Shown: piece after piece, positions 1 to 8,706 of the stretch | How the letters are laid out: every line of letters starts with the position of its first letter | How positions within the stretch are numbered: position 1 is the first letter of the stretch | Assembly: GCF_019039035.1 (NCBI RefSeq) | Contig: NZ_JAHNZT010000023.1 | Span: 1 to 64,000, forward strand | From: Citreicoccus inhibens | GTDB taxonomy: Bacteria; Myxococcota; Myxococcia; Myxococcales; Myxococcaceae | Direction: 5' to 3' | Length of the DNA: 64,000 nt | Position numbers and translations under genes: made by a program | Notes under the pieces: generated by a model | Seen by the model: only the letters and a program-made list of their open reading frames with translations | What the model was told of the DNA's origin: nothing | Database searches by the model: none

Positions 1-245
1 TGCGCGAGCTGGCCCAGGAGTATGGCTTCACGCTCCGGGCCCCCAGACGACACTCCCAGGTGAGGCCCCGGTGCGCACCACGTCGACGCCCTTCGCCGCG
101 ATGGGTCGTCGAGCGAACCCACTCCTGACTCAACCGCTTCCGACGTCTGCTGGTGCGCTGGGAGAAGCGAGAGGACACCTACGTCGCGATGCTGCACTTT
201 GCGCTGGGCATCATCACTTGGTTCCACGCGCTCCTACCGAAATAG
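1..245 (+). pseudogene. IS5-family transposase, C-terminal remnant with internal stop
   Basis: Reading from base 3, the frame gives the typical C-terminal end of an IS5-group DDE transposase: an Arg-rich run, then RRPSPRWVVERTHS, an in-frame TGA at 126-128, and then LNRFRRLLVRWEKRED and a hydrophobic end with ITWFHALLPK, stopping at TAG 243-245. In the family the residue at the TGA is normally Trp (the HSWLNRFRR type of motif), so a TGG-to-TGA nonsense change is the simplest explanation. The catalytic domain lies outside the window. The right terminal repeat may lie just after the stop, near 246-262, but I cannot define it without the left end. The element is probably inactive. Confidence 0.75.
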
Positions 246-323
246 GTTCTAAGGCCCCGTTGAAGTTTCTTGAATGCAGTCCACAAGGTCTAGACACACC
301 AGGCCTCTCGGCAGTGCATCCCC

Positions 324-434
324 TGACACGTCTGGCTCAGGCATTGACGTGTCAGGGCGCTTCTCGCCGCGAGAAACGCAGCCATGACACGTCAATCACA
401 TCCTTGACGTGTCAAACCCAGTGCCGACACGTCA
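324..434. promoter_or_regulatory. Array of five TGAC-N2-GTCA dyads, candidate operator region
   Basis: Five near-identical 10-bp dyads occur at 324-333 (last base mismatched), 345-354, 385-394, 405-414 and 425-434 (first base mismatched). The core alternates TGACACGTCA and TGACGTGTCA. Start-to-start spacing is 21, 40, 20 and 20 bp, about two or four helical turns, so all sites would lie on one face of the DNA. The empty slot at 361-375 holds a different perfect dyad, TTCTCG-ccg-CGAGAA. The array ends about 100 bp before the amidohydrolase start codon. A cooperative regulator is inferred; I cannot name it. Confidence 0.6.
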
Positions 435-532
435 ACACGTTCGAACAAGTCCAGACGGCACGGCCACGAGTCTTTTCGCCTCGGACTTCAAACATCTGCC
501 TTAGACTGAGGGCTCCTCCCAAAGGAGTCCCA

Positions 533-2548
533 ATGGCTCATCACTCCACTCGAACTACTCGGAACCACGGCCACAAGCGACCCCATTCCCTCGCGACAAT
601 CGGTGCCGTCGTGATGCTGTCGTCTTGCGCGACGCGGGGAAGCGTCGCGCCAGCGGCTGACGACACCACTCTCTTCGTCGGCAAGATCATCACGCTGGAT
701 GGCAAGGGCACGATTGCTGGCGCCGTCAGCGTGGATGGACGCGGGCACATCGTGCAGGTCGGAAGCGCGGAGGCCCTGAGCGCGGGGCGCAGCGCCACTG
801 CGAAGACCATCACTCTGGAGCCGGGGCAGGTCCTCATGCCTGGGTTCATCGACCCGCACCTGCACTTACTGCCGACGCTGCTCCAGAGCGTGCTGGGGAC
901 GCACAACCTGGCGCCGTGCCTCCCCCCGCCCTACAACGAGGCGTCCGCCGAGACGTGCGCGGCCCATACAGACCTCCTGGGCGCGCTGAACTCCATGAAG
1001 GTGGCCACCACGCCGGACACGGCCAAGATGTTCGTCCTCGGCATGAACCTGGATCCGTCCCGCCAGGCCTTCATCCCGAAGAAGTGCGGCGTCACGGTCA
1101 CCACCGACTTCATGAAGCAGCCGAAGCTCTACGTGGACGCCTGTGTGTCCAAGGACCGCCCGGTCCTCATCCTCGACCAGTCGGGCCACCTCGCCTACGT
1201 CAACGACAAGGCCATCGCGGCGGTCTGCAAGGACAAGAAGCCGTGTACGCCGCCGGACTCGGTGACGAAGAATGGCGGCCACTGGGTCACGGATGCGAAC
1301 GGCAACTTCACCGGCCTGATTGAAGAGGCCGCGGGATATGCGCCCTTCCTGGATGCCACCGAACAAGGCATCCTGATGAACACGACGATTCCGCAAGGGA
1401 GCATCAAGGAGGTCCAGGAGGCCATCCAGTCCCTGCGCAAGGCGGGACTCACGACGGTCGCGGACGGCGGACTGTCGAGCCGCTCGCAGCTCGACATGGT
1501 GAAGATCCTCGCCGAGAACCCGAACTTCCCGCTGCGTGTCACAGGCGTGGTGACCCACCTCGCCGCCGCGGCCAAAGAGAAGGACCACGTCACGATCGAG
1601 AAGGAGCTTCAGCCCACGGGTCCCACCTGCGACCCCAAGGCCGATCCCCAGTGCGTGCTGCCCAAGTGGCTGGGCGCCGGGGCCATCAAGCTCTGGGTGG
1701 ACGGTTCAACCCAGGGATGCACCGCCCTGCTCGAGAAGCCCTATGTGTATAATGCCAAGGGCCACTGCCCCGACGCCAACGAGGGCCAGGGGGATTTCAA
1801 GAACACGCAGGCGCTCGTCGCGGCCATGCGCACCCTCTGGAACCGTGGCGGCTGGCGCTTCCAGCTCCACGCCAATGGCAATCAGGCCAACCAGTGGGCG
1901 GTCGAGGCGTTGGCCCAGCTACAGTCCGAGCACGTCAACGACCATCGGATGCTGCTCATCCACAACACCGTGGGACAGGAGTCGGTCTCCCGGGCGATTG
2001 GCGAGCTGCGCAAGGGCACGTATGCCCTCACCCAGACGACCCGGGCCCCGAGCGTGGACGTGCGGGTGACGCACCTCATCGGCCACGTGGCCTACTGGGG
2101 CGATGCCCTCTCGCAAATGCTTCAGAAGGATGGCGCCCTGGGCGGCGGTGACATCGATCCCGTGGCGTTCGACCGGCGCTTCGACATCCCCTTCTCGCTC
2201 CACAGCGACTCGATGGTGACCCCGGCCCGCCCGCTGTGGTTCGTGGAGCAGGCGGTCACCCGCCGCACGTGGGCCTACCCCGACTTCAAGCAGACCTACG
2301 TGCTCGGAGCCGAGCACGCGATGACCGTCGATGAAGCCCTGCGCGCGGTCACCATCGAGCCGGCCCGCCAGCATGAACTCGACAAGTGGGTCGGGAGCAT
2401 CGAACCGGGCAAGGTGGCGGACTTCGTCGTGCTCGGCGCCAACCCGCTCGACTTCGATCCCGCGAACCATGGCGACCCGACGCAGATCAGCAAGATCGCG
2501 GTGATCCGCACCTACGTGAACGGACAAGACACCTCCACGCAGAACTGA
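533..2548 (+). CDS. Lipoprotein amidohydrolase (YtcJ-like, amidohydrolase family 3)
   Basis: A 671-residue metal-dependent hydrolase, probably anchored to a membrane facing the periplasm. The ATG at 533 has AAGGAG five bases upstream. The longer open frame reaching back to base 71 crosses the dyad array and transposase remnant and is not credible. The N-terminus is a type II signal with lipobox LSSC (Cys32). The metal-binding HxH motif is at His109/His111 (GFIDPHLHLLP), with further His residues (QLHANGNQ and FSLHSDSMV), and the C-terminus has the family's GKVADFVVL motif. YtcJ-like enzymes hydrolyse N-acyl or amide bonds; the substrate is unknown. The several Cys pairs (CGVTV, CVSKD, CTPPD) fit an exported protein. 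Confidence 0.85.
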   Translation: MAHHSTRTTRNHGHKRPHSLATIGAVVMLSSCATRGSVAPAADDTTLFVGKIITLDGKGTIAGAVSVDGRGHIVQVGSAEALSAGRSATAKTITLEPGQVLMPGFIDPHLHLLPTLLQSVLGTHNLAPCLPPPYNEASAETCAAHTDLLGALNSMKVATTPDTAKMFVLGMNLDPSRQAFIPKKCGVTVTTDFMKQPKLYVDACVSKDRPVLILDQSGHLAYVNDKAIAAVCKDKKPCTPPDSVTKNGGHWVTDANGNFTGLIEEAAGYAPFLDATEQGILMNTTIPQGSIKEVQEAIQSLRKAGLTTVADGGLSSRSQLDMVKILAENPNFPLRVTGVVTHLAAAAKEKDHVTIEKELQPTGPTCDPKADPQCVLPKWLGAGAIKLWVDGSTQGCTALLEKPYVYNAKGHCPDANEGQGDFKNTQALVAAMRTLWNRGGWRFQLHANGNQANQWAVEALAQLQSEHVNDHRMLLIHNTVGQESVSRAIGELRKGTYALTQTTRAPSVDVRVTHLIGHVAYWGDALSQMLQKDGALGGGDIDPVAFDRRFDIPFSLHSDSMVTPARPLWFVEQAVTRRTWAYPDFKQTYVLGAEHAMTVDEALRAVTIEPARQHELDKWVGSIEPGKVADFVVLGANPLDFDPANHGDPTQISKIAVIRTYVNGQDTSTQN

Positions 2549-2737
2549 GTGAAGGCCCGTGGCGCGCCGTCGCATCACGGACGACGCGCTCGGTGCGACG
2601 GTCACGGCAATGAAGCCGCGCTCACCCGACGAGCCACACTTGTCGGGTGAGCTGCGACTTCAGATTCGCGAGGCGCCCGCGCCCATTCAGAGGCGCCCGC
2701 GGCGTGGCGCCAAAGCGTCGCGCGTTCCGTCCCGTCC

Positions 2738-3190
2738 TCATCGTGTGCAAAACCTCGTCCTGGGCACTTCTCCGCGCCTCGGATTGGAGGTCCATCTGCG
2801 CGCCGTGCAATGACAGTTCGTCGCGCAGCCGTCGGAATGCACATTACCCCGCTCCAGGGTGTGGTTCTCCAGCCCTCGAAATACCCCGGCTCCGGATACC
2901 TGAAGCAGGTGCTGGGTCAGCTTCGAGTTGGTCCCGCAGGCGAAGCCGCTCGTCGCGACGACGTTGAACGACCCATCCGTGTTGCGCTTCACCGCGCCCA
3001 CTTCCAGGCCGTCGCTGTCGCACGTCACGGTGTAGCCGGCGATCGACACGAGATAGACAGCCTCTCGAACCGTATCAATCGGCGTCAACAGGGCCTTGCT
3101 CCTATCGAGGGTCGCGTACGTGGCGACCTGGGCCCCCAAGGTCGCGACGAAGAAGAACGAGGGACAGCTCTTGTCGTCTCCACAGGTCCA
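2738..3190 (-). pseudogene. Decayed paralog of the adjacent lipoprotein gene
   Basis: This frame is homologous to the C-terminal half of the intact gene at 3448-4158. It has CGDDKSCPSFFFVATLG then ATYATL, against CSEFYVVTTQGDD and HTYATV in the intact copy, and shares NTDGSFNVVA against NPDGSFDVIA and HTLERGN against HVLKRGE. Homology continues upstream of the first usable start (TTG at 3139) until an in-frame stop near 3235. The copy therefore has no signal peptide or normal start and looks 5'-truncated. Its C-terminal tail also diverges. A weak GTG with a GGAG-type site near 3276 could be the remains of the original start in another frame. Confidence 0.6.
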
Positions 3191-3447
3191 CCAATTGACC
3201 GCAGCCCGCGAAGACCGGGGGGCGAACGAAGCACGTCACGCCCGGGAGAAGAGCTGGCGCAAATGGGGGTATTCACGAGGAGACTCCAGGGAAGTGACAC
3301 ACGTGCCGGCAAGGCAACGCCAAAGCCAGAGTCGCGCCTCGAGCGTCAGGGCTCGTCGAGAATCAATGTGACGTCTGCGTCTTCGGGGCATCAGACCTGT
3401 CCACGCCGAAGAGGGGGCGACGCAGGTGGGACGCATGGCCTCTTGCA

Positions 3448-4158
3448 TCACGGGTCTACTCCGACCGGACAGGTGCCCTCCCCTCGCTTCAGGACATGGC
3501 GCTCTCGCTCTTCGACGTCGCCCGCGGGCTCGACGTGGAGCACGACCTGCGTCAGGTCCGTGCCCTCGCAGCTCACGAACCCTTGATTGGCGATGACATC
3601 GAAGGAGCCATCGGGATTGGCCCTCACGCCGCCCTGCTCCACCTTGTGCGGCACGTAGGTGTAGCCCAAGGAATAGACGAGCAACGTGGCATCCTGCGCA
3701 GTGTCGATGTCCCCCAACAACACCCGAAGCGCATTCACCGTGGCGTACGTGTGAATGTCGTCGCCTTGGGTCGTGACGACATAGAACTCCGAGCAGGTCT
3801 CCGTGCAGAAGCGATGGAATCCCCGAGAAGACGCCGTCTGCTTCAGGTACTCCTGACACAACGGGACGTCCGTGGCCCTTCCGCAGGTCTCTCCCGCCTC
3901 GGACACCGTGATGAACGGCGAATCGCTCGGCGCGACGCGGGCAACCGTTCTCCGCAGCGCAATGGAGTCCGGCATGGAGGGGAGGTGCAGCGCATCGAGG
4001 GCAGGATGGCCGCTCTGATTCACCTGCACCTCGGTGAATCCCTCGACGTCGACGCGGTCGTCGACCTCAGCACCCCCACAGCTCGCGAGCCACATCAATG
4101 AGGCCAGTGAGAGACGCAGAATCGGATGGGTGCATTGGTGCAATGGAGTGGTCGTCAC
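3448..4158 (-). CDS. Lipoprotein of unknown function
   Basis: A 236-residue putative lipoprotein. I chose the GTG at 4158 because AGGGGGA lies just upstream and the product then begins with a short signal peptide ending in lipobox LASC followed by GGAEVDD. The mature part has six or more Cys (GETCGRA, PLCQEY, FCTETCSEFY, VSCEGT, GTCPVG), suggesting disulfides after export. I recognise no catalytic motif. The C-terminal half is duplicated in the truncated copy just downstream. It is probably expressed on its own, since its - strand neighbour at 4297-4782 is over 130 bp upstream. Confidence 0.65.
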   Translation of the reverse strand: MTTTPLHQCTHPILRLSLASLMWLASCGGAEVDDRVDVEGFTEVQVNQSGHPALDALHLPSMPDSIALRRTVARVAPSDSPFITVSEAGETCGRATDVPLCQEYLKQTASSRGFHRFCTETCSEFYVVTTQGDDIHTYATVNALRVLLGDIDTAQDATLLVYSLGYTYVPHKVEQGGVRANPDGSFDVIANQGFVSCEGTDLTQVVLHVEPAGDVEERERHVLKRGEGTCPVGVDP

Positions 4159-4296
4159 GAGATGTCCCCCTGAGAGTGGAAAGCGCGCGGGCACAGCAAT
4201 GGCAGTGCCAAACCGAGGCCAAGGAGGAACCTCACCTGCGAGCCTCAGAGAGTTGAGGTGGCGTCAGGTTCCTGAGAGGGCGAGCCCCGGCTGGGG

Positions 4297-4782
4297 CTAC
4301 TCGGCCTCAGCCTCGATGAGGCACTCGATGGCCCCCCCGTAGACCCGGTCATAACGGTAGCCCGTCAACGTCTCGCAGATCTCGATGGGGAGAGAGAAGA
4401 CGTAGTCCACGCCACGGCCTTGGGCGCGTTGCTTCGCGAGCAATCGCTGTCGAATCTCCATGTAGCAAGGGGGTGGCGTGCCGGTTGCTTCGATGTTGAA
4501 GCGGCTCTCGCTCGCGTTGTGCTCGACCCTCCAGAGCATGGCTCCGCCGCGATATCCCCTGGCACTGGAGCCCATGCAGGTCTCATCCGCAACGCACTGG
4601 AGGACCTCTCCCTGTTTGGACAACTCGCGCGGAATGTCCTCGTCAAAGCCCATGAAGTACGTGCTCATGGAGTTGAAGGAGACGAGGTTCCAGCCAGAGG
4701 ACAGAACGGTGCTGGTGATCGCATCCGACTCGGTGTTCGACGGCGCCTTCGCCAACTGGAATGCCGACCACAGCGCGTCCAT
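4297..4782 (-). CDS. Hypothetical protein, 161 aa
   Basis: I do not recognise this protein. The ATG at 4782 was chosen because GAGG precedes it by eight bases and the residues upstream have lower-quality composition. The product is acidic, has no signal peptide or membrane segment, and contains several Cys (VLQCVADETCMG, PPPCYME, IEICET, IECLIE). The size and acidity would suit a cytoplasmic immunity-type or binding protein, but nothing else supports that. Confidence 0.5.
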   Translation of the reverse strand: MDALWSAFQLAKAPSNTESDAITSTVLSSGWNLVSFNSMSTYFMGFDEDIPRELSKQGEVLQCVADETCMGSSARGYRGGAMLWRVEHNASESRFNIEATGTPPPCYMEIRQRLLAKQRAQGRGVDYVFSLPIEICETLTGYRYDRVYGGAIECLIEAEAE

Positions 4783-5267
4783 CTCGATGCCTCGCGTCGC
4801 GACCCAGGAAACGTGAAATCCCAAGAGATGCCCCCTCGTGATGCGCCACCCGCTCCGGCGGGTTCGTCTGTGTGATGGCCAGAACGCTACCAGGGGCGTC
4901 TGACAGCGCGAGGGTGAGACTCCCCCAAGCGTGGTTCGCACCGGCTCCCATCATCTGATGAGCGCGCCCCTTCTCCCCGGACTTTCGCGCAGGGTTGGGG
5001 GTGGAACTCGCGGCCCACGCCGGCATGGCCCCGCGCATGGCCGGCGACGCCTGCAGCACGGCGGTAATACGCGCCCACGCCGGTGGCCGAAGTCCGCTCC
5101 TCCCACCCCTCCTGGGTGAGGGGGCGGGATGGCCTTGGGGGCCCCGCGATGACTGGCAACAGTTTGTCTGGAACTTTTCCACCCAATTCCATGCCTCTGG
5201 CGTTGGCCAGGGGGTGTCTTGCATTTCGATTGAGCCAGCCACCGGACGCACGCTAAGCCTTGGGATC
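4783..5267. other. Intergenic stretch between divergent genes, 485 bp
   Basis: The stretch separates the 161-residue protein gene (-) from the beta-helix lipoprotein gene (+) and should carry both promoters. It is GC-rich like coding DNA, and open frames cross it, but none has a credible start, ribosome site or recognisable product. I tested a GG...GC pair near 5200-5230 as a sigma-54 element and the spacing is wrong. No repeat or RNA gene is visible. Confidence 0.5.
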
Positions 5268-6176
5268 ATGGCCAAAACAGGACTCCCCCTTGTCGTGGCA
5301 TTGGTTGCACTGACTGGCTGTTCACCTGACGCGGGGTCGAACTCCGGCACTCCCTTGCTGGAGACGACTCCCGCGCGGCTTGCTCGCGGCTGCCCGCTTC
5401 CGGAGCACCCCACGCCGGAGTGCACCGGCGTGCCCCCGGGAACGGTGCTGACGGACTTGCCGCTCAATGACTCGGGAACCACCTACCGAGTCACCACCGC
5501 GGGCGCCGTCATCGATGGCAGGCACATCGCGGGGAACCTCCTCATCGCCGCCAACAACGTCACCGTCGTGAACAGTCAAATCGACGGCACGGTCATCAAC
5601 GAGTACGGCCCCAATCACTATCCGTTCACCATCACTGACTCGACCGTCGGTCCGGCGACCGGCTGCATCACCGCCCCCGGCGTGGGCGAGTCCTCGTACA
5701 CCGCGCTGCGCGTCCACGTGCGCGGCCATGACGATGGCTTCCGGATGTCTGGCAACACCGTGACCATCCGCGACTCGTTCGTGAAGCAGTGCGCCAATGC
5801 CACCAGTCACGCGGACGGCCTCCAGGCCTACTGCCCCGACGCGGCCTGCACCCACCTCGCCTTCGAGCACAACACCGTCGATGCGCGCGGCATCGATGCG
5901 ACGTTCATGGTGAACTTGGTGGACCCCAACGTCGGCGAGGTCTCCGTGCGGGACAACCTCCTGATGGGCGGCGCGTTCACCCTCGTCACCGAGTGGCACT
6001 CGGGCACCGCGTGGGAGATTCATGACAACCGCATCGTCAACGGAGCCTGGACCTATGGCCCCGCGAGCGCCGAAGGAACGTGCAGCCACCAGAACTGGTC
6101 TGGCAACTCCCTCGTGACCATCGACGCCTCCTACGCCATCACGTCCACCGTCAGCGCGCTCCCCTGCATTGATTAG
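5268..6176 (+). CDS. Parallel beta-helix lipoprotein
   Basis: A 302-residue exported protein. The ATG at 5268 gives a classic lipoprotein signal (MAKTG, then a hydrophobic stretch, then LTGC at Cys18). The rest consists of short strands rich in Asn, Thr, Val and Asp with regular turns (GNLLIAANNVTVVNSQIDGT, NTVTIRDSFVKQC, VSVRDNLLMGG, WEIHDNRIVNG), the pattern of right-handed parallel beta-helix proteins such as polysaccharide-acting or adhesion proteins. I cannot assign catalytic residues. Several Cys occur in the mature part. It converges with the gene at 6195-6815 across 18 bp. Confidence 0.7.
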   Translation: MAKTGLPLVVALVALTGCSPDAGSNSGTPLLETTPARLARGCPLPEHPTPECTGVPPGTVLTDLPLNDSGTTYRVTTAGAVIDGRHIAGNLLIAANNVTVVNSQIDGTVINEYGPNHYPFTITDSTVGPATGCITAPGVGESSYTALRVHVRGHDDGFRMSGNTVTIRDSFVKQCANATSHADGLQAYCPDAACTHLAFEHNTVDARGIDATFMVNLVDPNVGEVSVRDNLLMGGAFTLVTEWHSGTAWEIHDNRIVNGAWTYGPASAEGTCSHQNWSGNSLVTIDASYAITSTVSALPCID

Positions 6177-6194
6177 GGGCAGGCCACGACAGCG

Positions 6195-6815
6195 CTACAC
6201 GGGGACCCCGGGGAGGAAGGCGCGCTCGTAGTCCGCCAGCAACTCCGGGAAGGCGACGCACTTCTGGGACTCGGGATACACGCCCGTGGAGTAGCGGATC
6301 GCCGCGTAGCTCCAGATTTCAGTGAACAGGGCCAGCCGTGCCTCGCGTGGCGCACGGCGCACATGGTCGTGGAACGCGAGCACCTCCCCTTCGAGCGAGA
6401 AGGTCCGCAGGTAACGCGCGTGCGGAACGATGTCGTGCGCCACGCGGAAGATGCAGTTCTCCTCGGGCGTCCACAGCGGGTGCTCGCAGTGCTCGGTGTT
6501 GATCTCCAGCCGTCCTCGCTCCATGTCCGCGAGGATGTCTTCCGGTCCGAAGTACACCGTGCGCGTCGAGTACGTGATGGACAAGCGCGACTGCACGAAC
6601 GCGTAGACTTCTCGCGCGTGATGGAGCAGCGCTCGCCACGAGTCCGCGTGGGCCGGATCCACCTCCCGCGCATCTGCCTTGTAGGCCTGGGTCACCCGCG
6701 TCGCGAACGCGAACAGGGGCTCCGTCTGGAAGCGCTCGGGGACAGGGTCGGGATAGGCCACTTCGGGGAAGTACGCATCCAGCCCCGCCCACAGGTCGCG
6801 CATCGCTGAAGTCAT
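6195..6815 (-). CDS. Hypothetical protein, 206 aa
   Basis: Unrecognised soluble protein. The ATG at 6815 is preceded by GGAGAGG seven bases upstream, which decides the start against a much longer open frame that runs through the divergent gene. It is rich in aromatic residues and His/Glu (VYFGPEDILADME, TEHCEHPLWTPEENC) and has no signal peptide or membrane segment. It is transcribed divergently from the beta-helix/coiled-coil gene across 150 bp. Confidence 0.55.
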   Translation of the reverse strand: MTSAMRDLWAGLDAYFPEVAYPDPVPERFQTEPLFAFATRVTQAYKADAREVDPAHADSWRALLHHAREVYAFVQSRLSITYSTRTVYFGPEDILADMERGRLEINTEHCEHPLWTPEENCIFRVAHDIVPHARYLRTFSLEGEVLAFHDHVRRAPREARLALFTEIWSYAAIRYSTGVYPESQKCVAFPELLADYERAFLPGVPV

Positions 6816-6965
6816 CACACCTCTCCGACCTTCCACGATATCACTTCGAGCGAAGTCGCCGTGTGGGAGATGCTCCGCCTCCCATTCGTCGATGGCGTTC
6901 ATTGGCGCGGGGACTTCCGCGTCCGCACTGGACCTCGCACTCGGGTTGAGGCTTGCTGTCTGAGC

Positions 6966-8252
6966 ATGAGCTCCCATCCCATCGATCCAGTCGAGCGTGA
7001 GCGCCGCCTCGCGCGGCTCGCCGCGGCGCTGAATCGCGAGCAAGCCTCTCCGCCTCCGGCCCAGCAGGACTCCGGGCCGAACGTGCCCGTCATCGCGGGC
7101 TGCGTGACGCTGGCGGTGGGACTCATCACCGTGGCCATCTCCACGGGTGACTGGGCTTGGGTGATCCCCGCGCTCATCCTCGGCGTCTTCGCGGGCATCG
7201 CGGCCCTGGGGCGCTCGAGCAACCTCATCACCAGCAACCTGCCCGCGGGCCTCGTGCCAACGGATCCCACCCAGGCTCGCATCGGCATGGGCGCGGAGGT
7301 GGCCGAGGACGCGGTGGTCGAGCCCGGCGCCACCGTCGAGATGGGCGCCACCATCGGTCCTGGCGCCGTCATCCGCAGCGGCGCGGTGGTGCGCATGGGC
7401 TCCACCGTCTTGGACGGCGCCCTCGTGGAGGAGGGAGCCATCGTCTCGTGGGGCTCGACCGTCCACGAGGACGCGGTGGTCGGGCGCGGGAGTGTCGTGG
7501 GCGCGGGCTCCACGGTGACGGAGGGCGCACACGTCCCCCCGGGACAGCACCTCATGCCCGGCTCGACCTGGGCCACTCGGACGAGCCCCCCAGCCATGTC
7601 GTCGAGTTCCCCCCCACCTCGCGCGACGGAGCCCACGCGCGGCGCCGAGGTGGATCCCCGCCAGGTGAGACTGGATGGCATCTGCGACCGGCTGGAGGCA
7701 GAGCTGCGGCAGTCCTCACCCGACCTGCGGGCCGCGATGGGCGTGTCCGAATCGACGGTGACGGCCCTTCGACAGATGTGCCATCGCGTGCTCTCGCGCG
7801 AGAAGTTGCTGCGCGCGGAGGCGGCGCCCGAGACGATGTCCCTCCTGGAGCAGGAGAAGGCCGAGTTGGAGCGCAAGCGAGACGCCGCCTCCGACGCCGC
7901 CGTGCAGCGCTCGCTCGGCAGCGCGGTGCAGGCCATCTCCGAGCAGCAGCGGCACCGAGCGCTCCTCCAGAAGAGCGCGGACCGCCTGGACGCCGAACTG
8001 ACGCGCCTGCAGTGGACGCTGGACGGCATGTCCACCCAACTGGTCCGCCTCCGCAGCGCGGGCCTCGAAGCCACCTCGCCCGACGCGAACACGTTGGACG
8101 GACTCCAGCAACTCTACGGAGAGATCGACGCCATCGCCGAGGGGCTCGAGGAGGTCGCGAAGGTCGATCAACAGGTCCACGGCTTCGAGCCCATCGCGGA
8201 CATCGGCTCCGAGTCTTCGCCCGCGCCGGCGAGCCGCACGCGCACGCGATAG
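6966..8252 (+). CDS. Membrane-anchored left-handed beta-helix protein with C-terminal coiled coil
   Basis: A 428-residue protein with a clear three-part layout. Residues 40-82 form two closely spaced membrane helices. Residues about 108-195 are tandem hexapeptides of the [V/I]-x-x-G-A-x type (VVEPGATVEMGATIGPGAVI and so on), roughly 14 turns of a left-handed beta-helix. Residues about 225-400 are Glu/Lys/Arg/Leu-rich and predicted coiled coil. Hexapeptide helices occur in acyl/acetyltransferases and in non-enzymatic trimeric scaffolds. I see no catalytic His in the repeats, so a structural role is favoured. The ATG at 6966 was chosen because the 35 codons upstream look non-coding. Confidence 0.65.
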   Translation: MSSHPIDPVERERRLARLAAALNREQASPPPAQQDSGPNVPVIAGCVTLAVGLITVAISTGDWAWVIPALILGVFAGIAALGRSSNLITSNLPAGLVPTDPTQARIGMGAEVAEDAVVEPGATVEMGATIGPGAVIRSGAVVRMGSTVLDGALVEEGAIVSWGSTVHEDAVVGRGSVVGAGSTVTEGAHVPPGQHLMPGSTWATRTSPPAMSSSSPPPRATEPTRGAEVDPRQVRLDGICDRLEAELRQSSPDLRAAMGVSESTVTALRQMCHRVLSREKLLRAEAAPETMSLLEQEKAELERKRDAASDAAVQRSLGSAVQAISEQQRHRALLQKSADRLDAELTRLQWTLDGMSTQLVRLRSAGLEATSPDANTLDGLQQLYGEIDAIAEGLEEVAKVDQQVHGFEPIADIGSESSPAPASRTRTR

Positions 8253-8261
8253 CGCCGGGCC

Positions 8262-8705
8262 CTAACCGCGACGCCGCCAGGTGCCCAGCATCTGGAGCGC
8301 CACCGCGACGAGCACCGCCACCGCCCCCACCGGCGCGAACACGATGCCGAGGGATGGATCTCCCTCCGGGTGCGCGATGCCACCCAACAGGAAGCCGAGC
8401 GGCAGCGCGAGACTGCCCGCGCGCAGCAGTCGCGAGGCCCACGCCCGGCTCGCTTCGCTCAGCGCGGGCGCCTCCGCCCACCCAACGTAGACCAGATGCA
8501 GCAACCCCAGCGCCGCGCCATGAAAGTGCGCCAGGGACCAGAGGCGGTGCGCCCAGGCATCGCCCACCAGCGGGGCCCAGCGAAAACCCTCCATCGCCTC
8601 CAGTCCCACGCCAAGGGTGAGCGAGACGAACAGCAGGGTCCAGCCCCAACGCGCATGGGCGCGCGGGCGGTCCTCGGTGCGCAATTGCGTCTGCGTGTCC
8701 GTCAC
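8262..8705 (-). CDS. Four-helix integral membrane protein downstream of the multiheme cytochrome
   Basis: A 147-residue protein with four hydrophobic helices (LLFVSLTLGVGLEAM, FHGAALGLLHLVYV, GSLALPLGFLLGG and FAPVGAVAVLVAVALQM) and a conserved-looking AHFHGA motif with His in the membrane. The GTG start at 8705 follows the cytochrome stop codon after one base, so the two are almost certainly co-transcribed and translationally coupled. It could be the membrane partner or quinol-interacting subunit of the cytochrome; that is inference from position and the His residues. Confidence 0.6.
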   Translation of the reverse strand: MTDTQTQLRTEDRPRAHARWGWTLLFVSLTLGVGLEAMEGFRWAPLVGDAWAHRLWSLAHFHGAALGLLHLVYVGWAEAPALSEASRAWASRLLRAGSLALPLGFLLGGIAHPEGDPSLGIVFAPVGAVAVLVAVALQMLGTWRRRG

Positions 8706-8706
8706 G

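Noticed and set aside
324..434. CRISPR array
   Set aside because: The repeats are 10 bp, alternate in orientation and are separated by about 10 bp, too short for CRISPR units; no cas genes are near.
71..532. An N-terminal extension of the first amidohydrolase back to base 71
   Set aside because: It would cross the transposase remnant and the dyad array, and the ATG at 533 has a good ribosome site and a lipoprotein signal.
2549..2737. Short frames on both strands after the first amidohydrolase
   Set aside because: None has a ribosome site, conserved motif or gene-like composition; I treat this as intergenic.
5195..5230. Sigma-54-type promoter before the beta-helix lipoprotein
   Set aside because: GG and GC elements are present but not at the required spacing.
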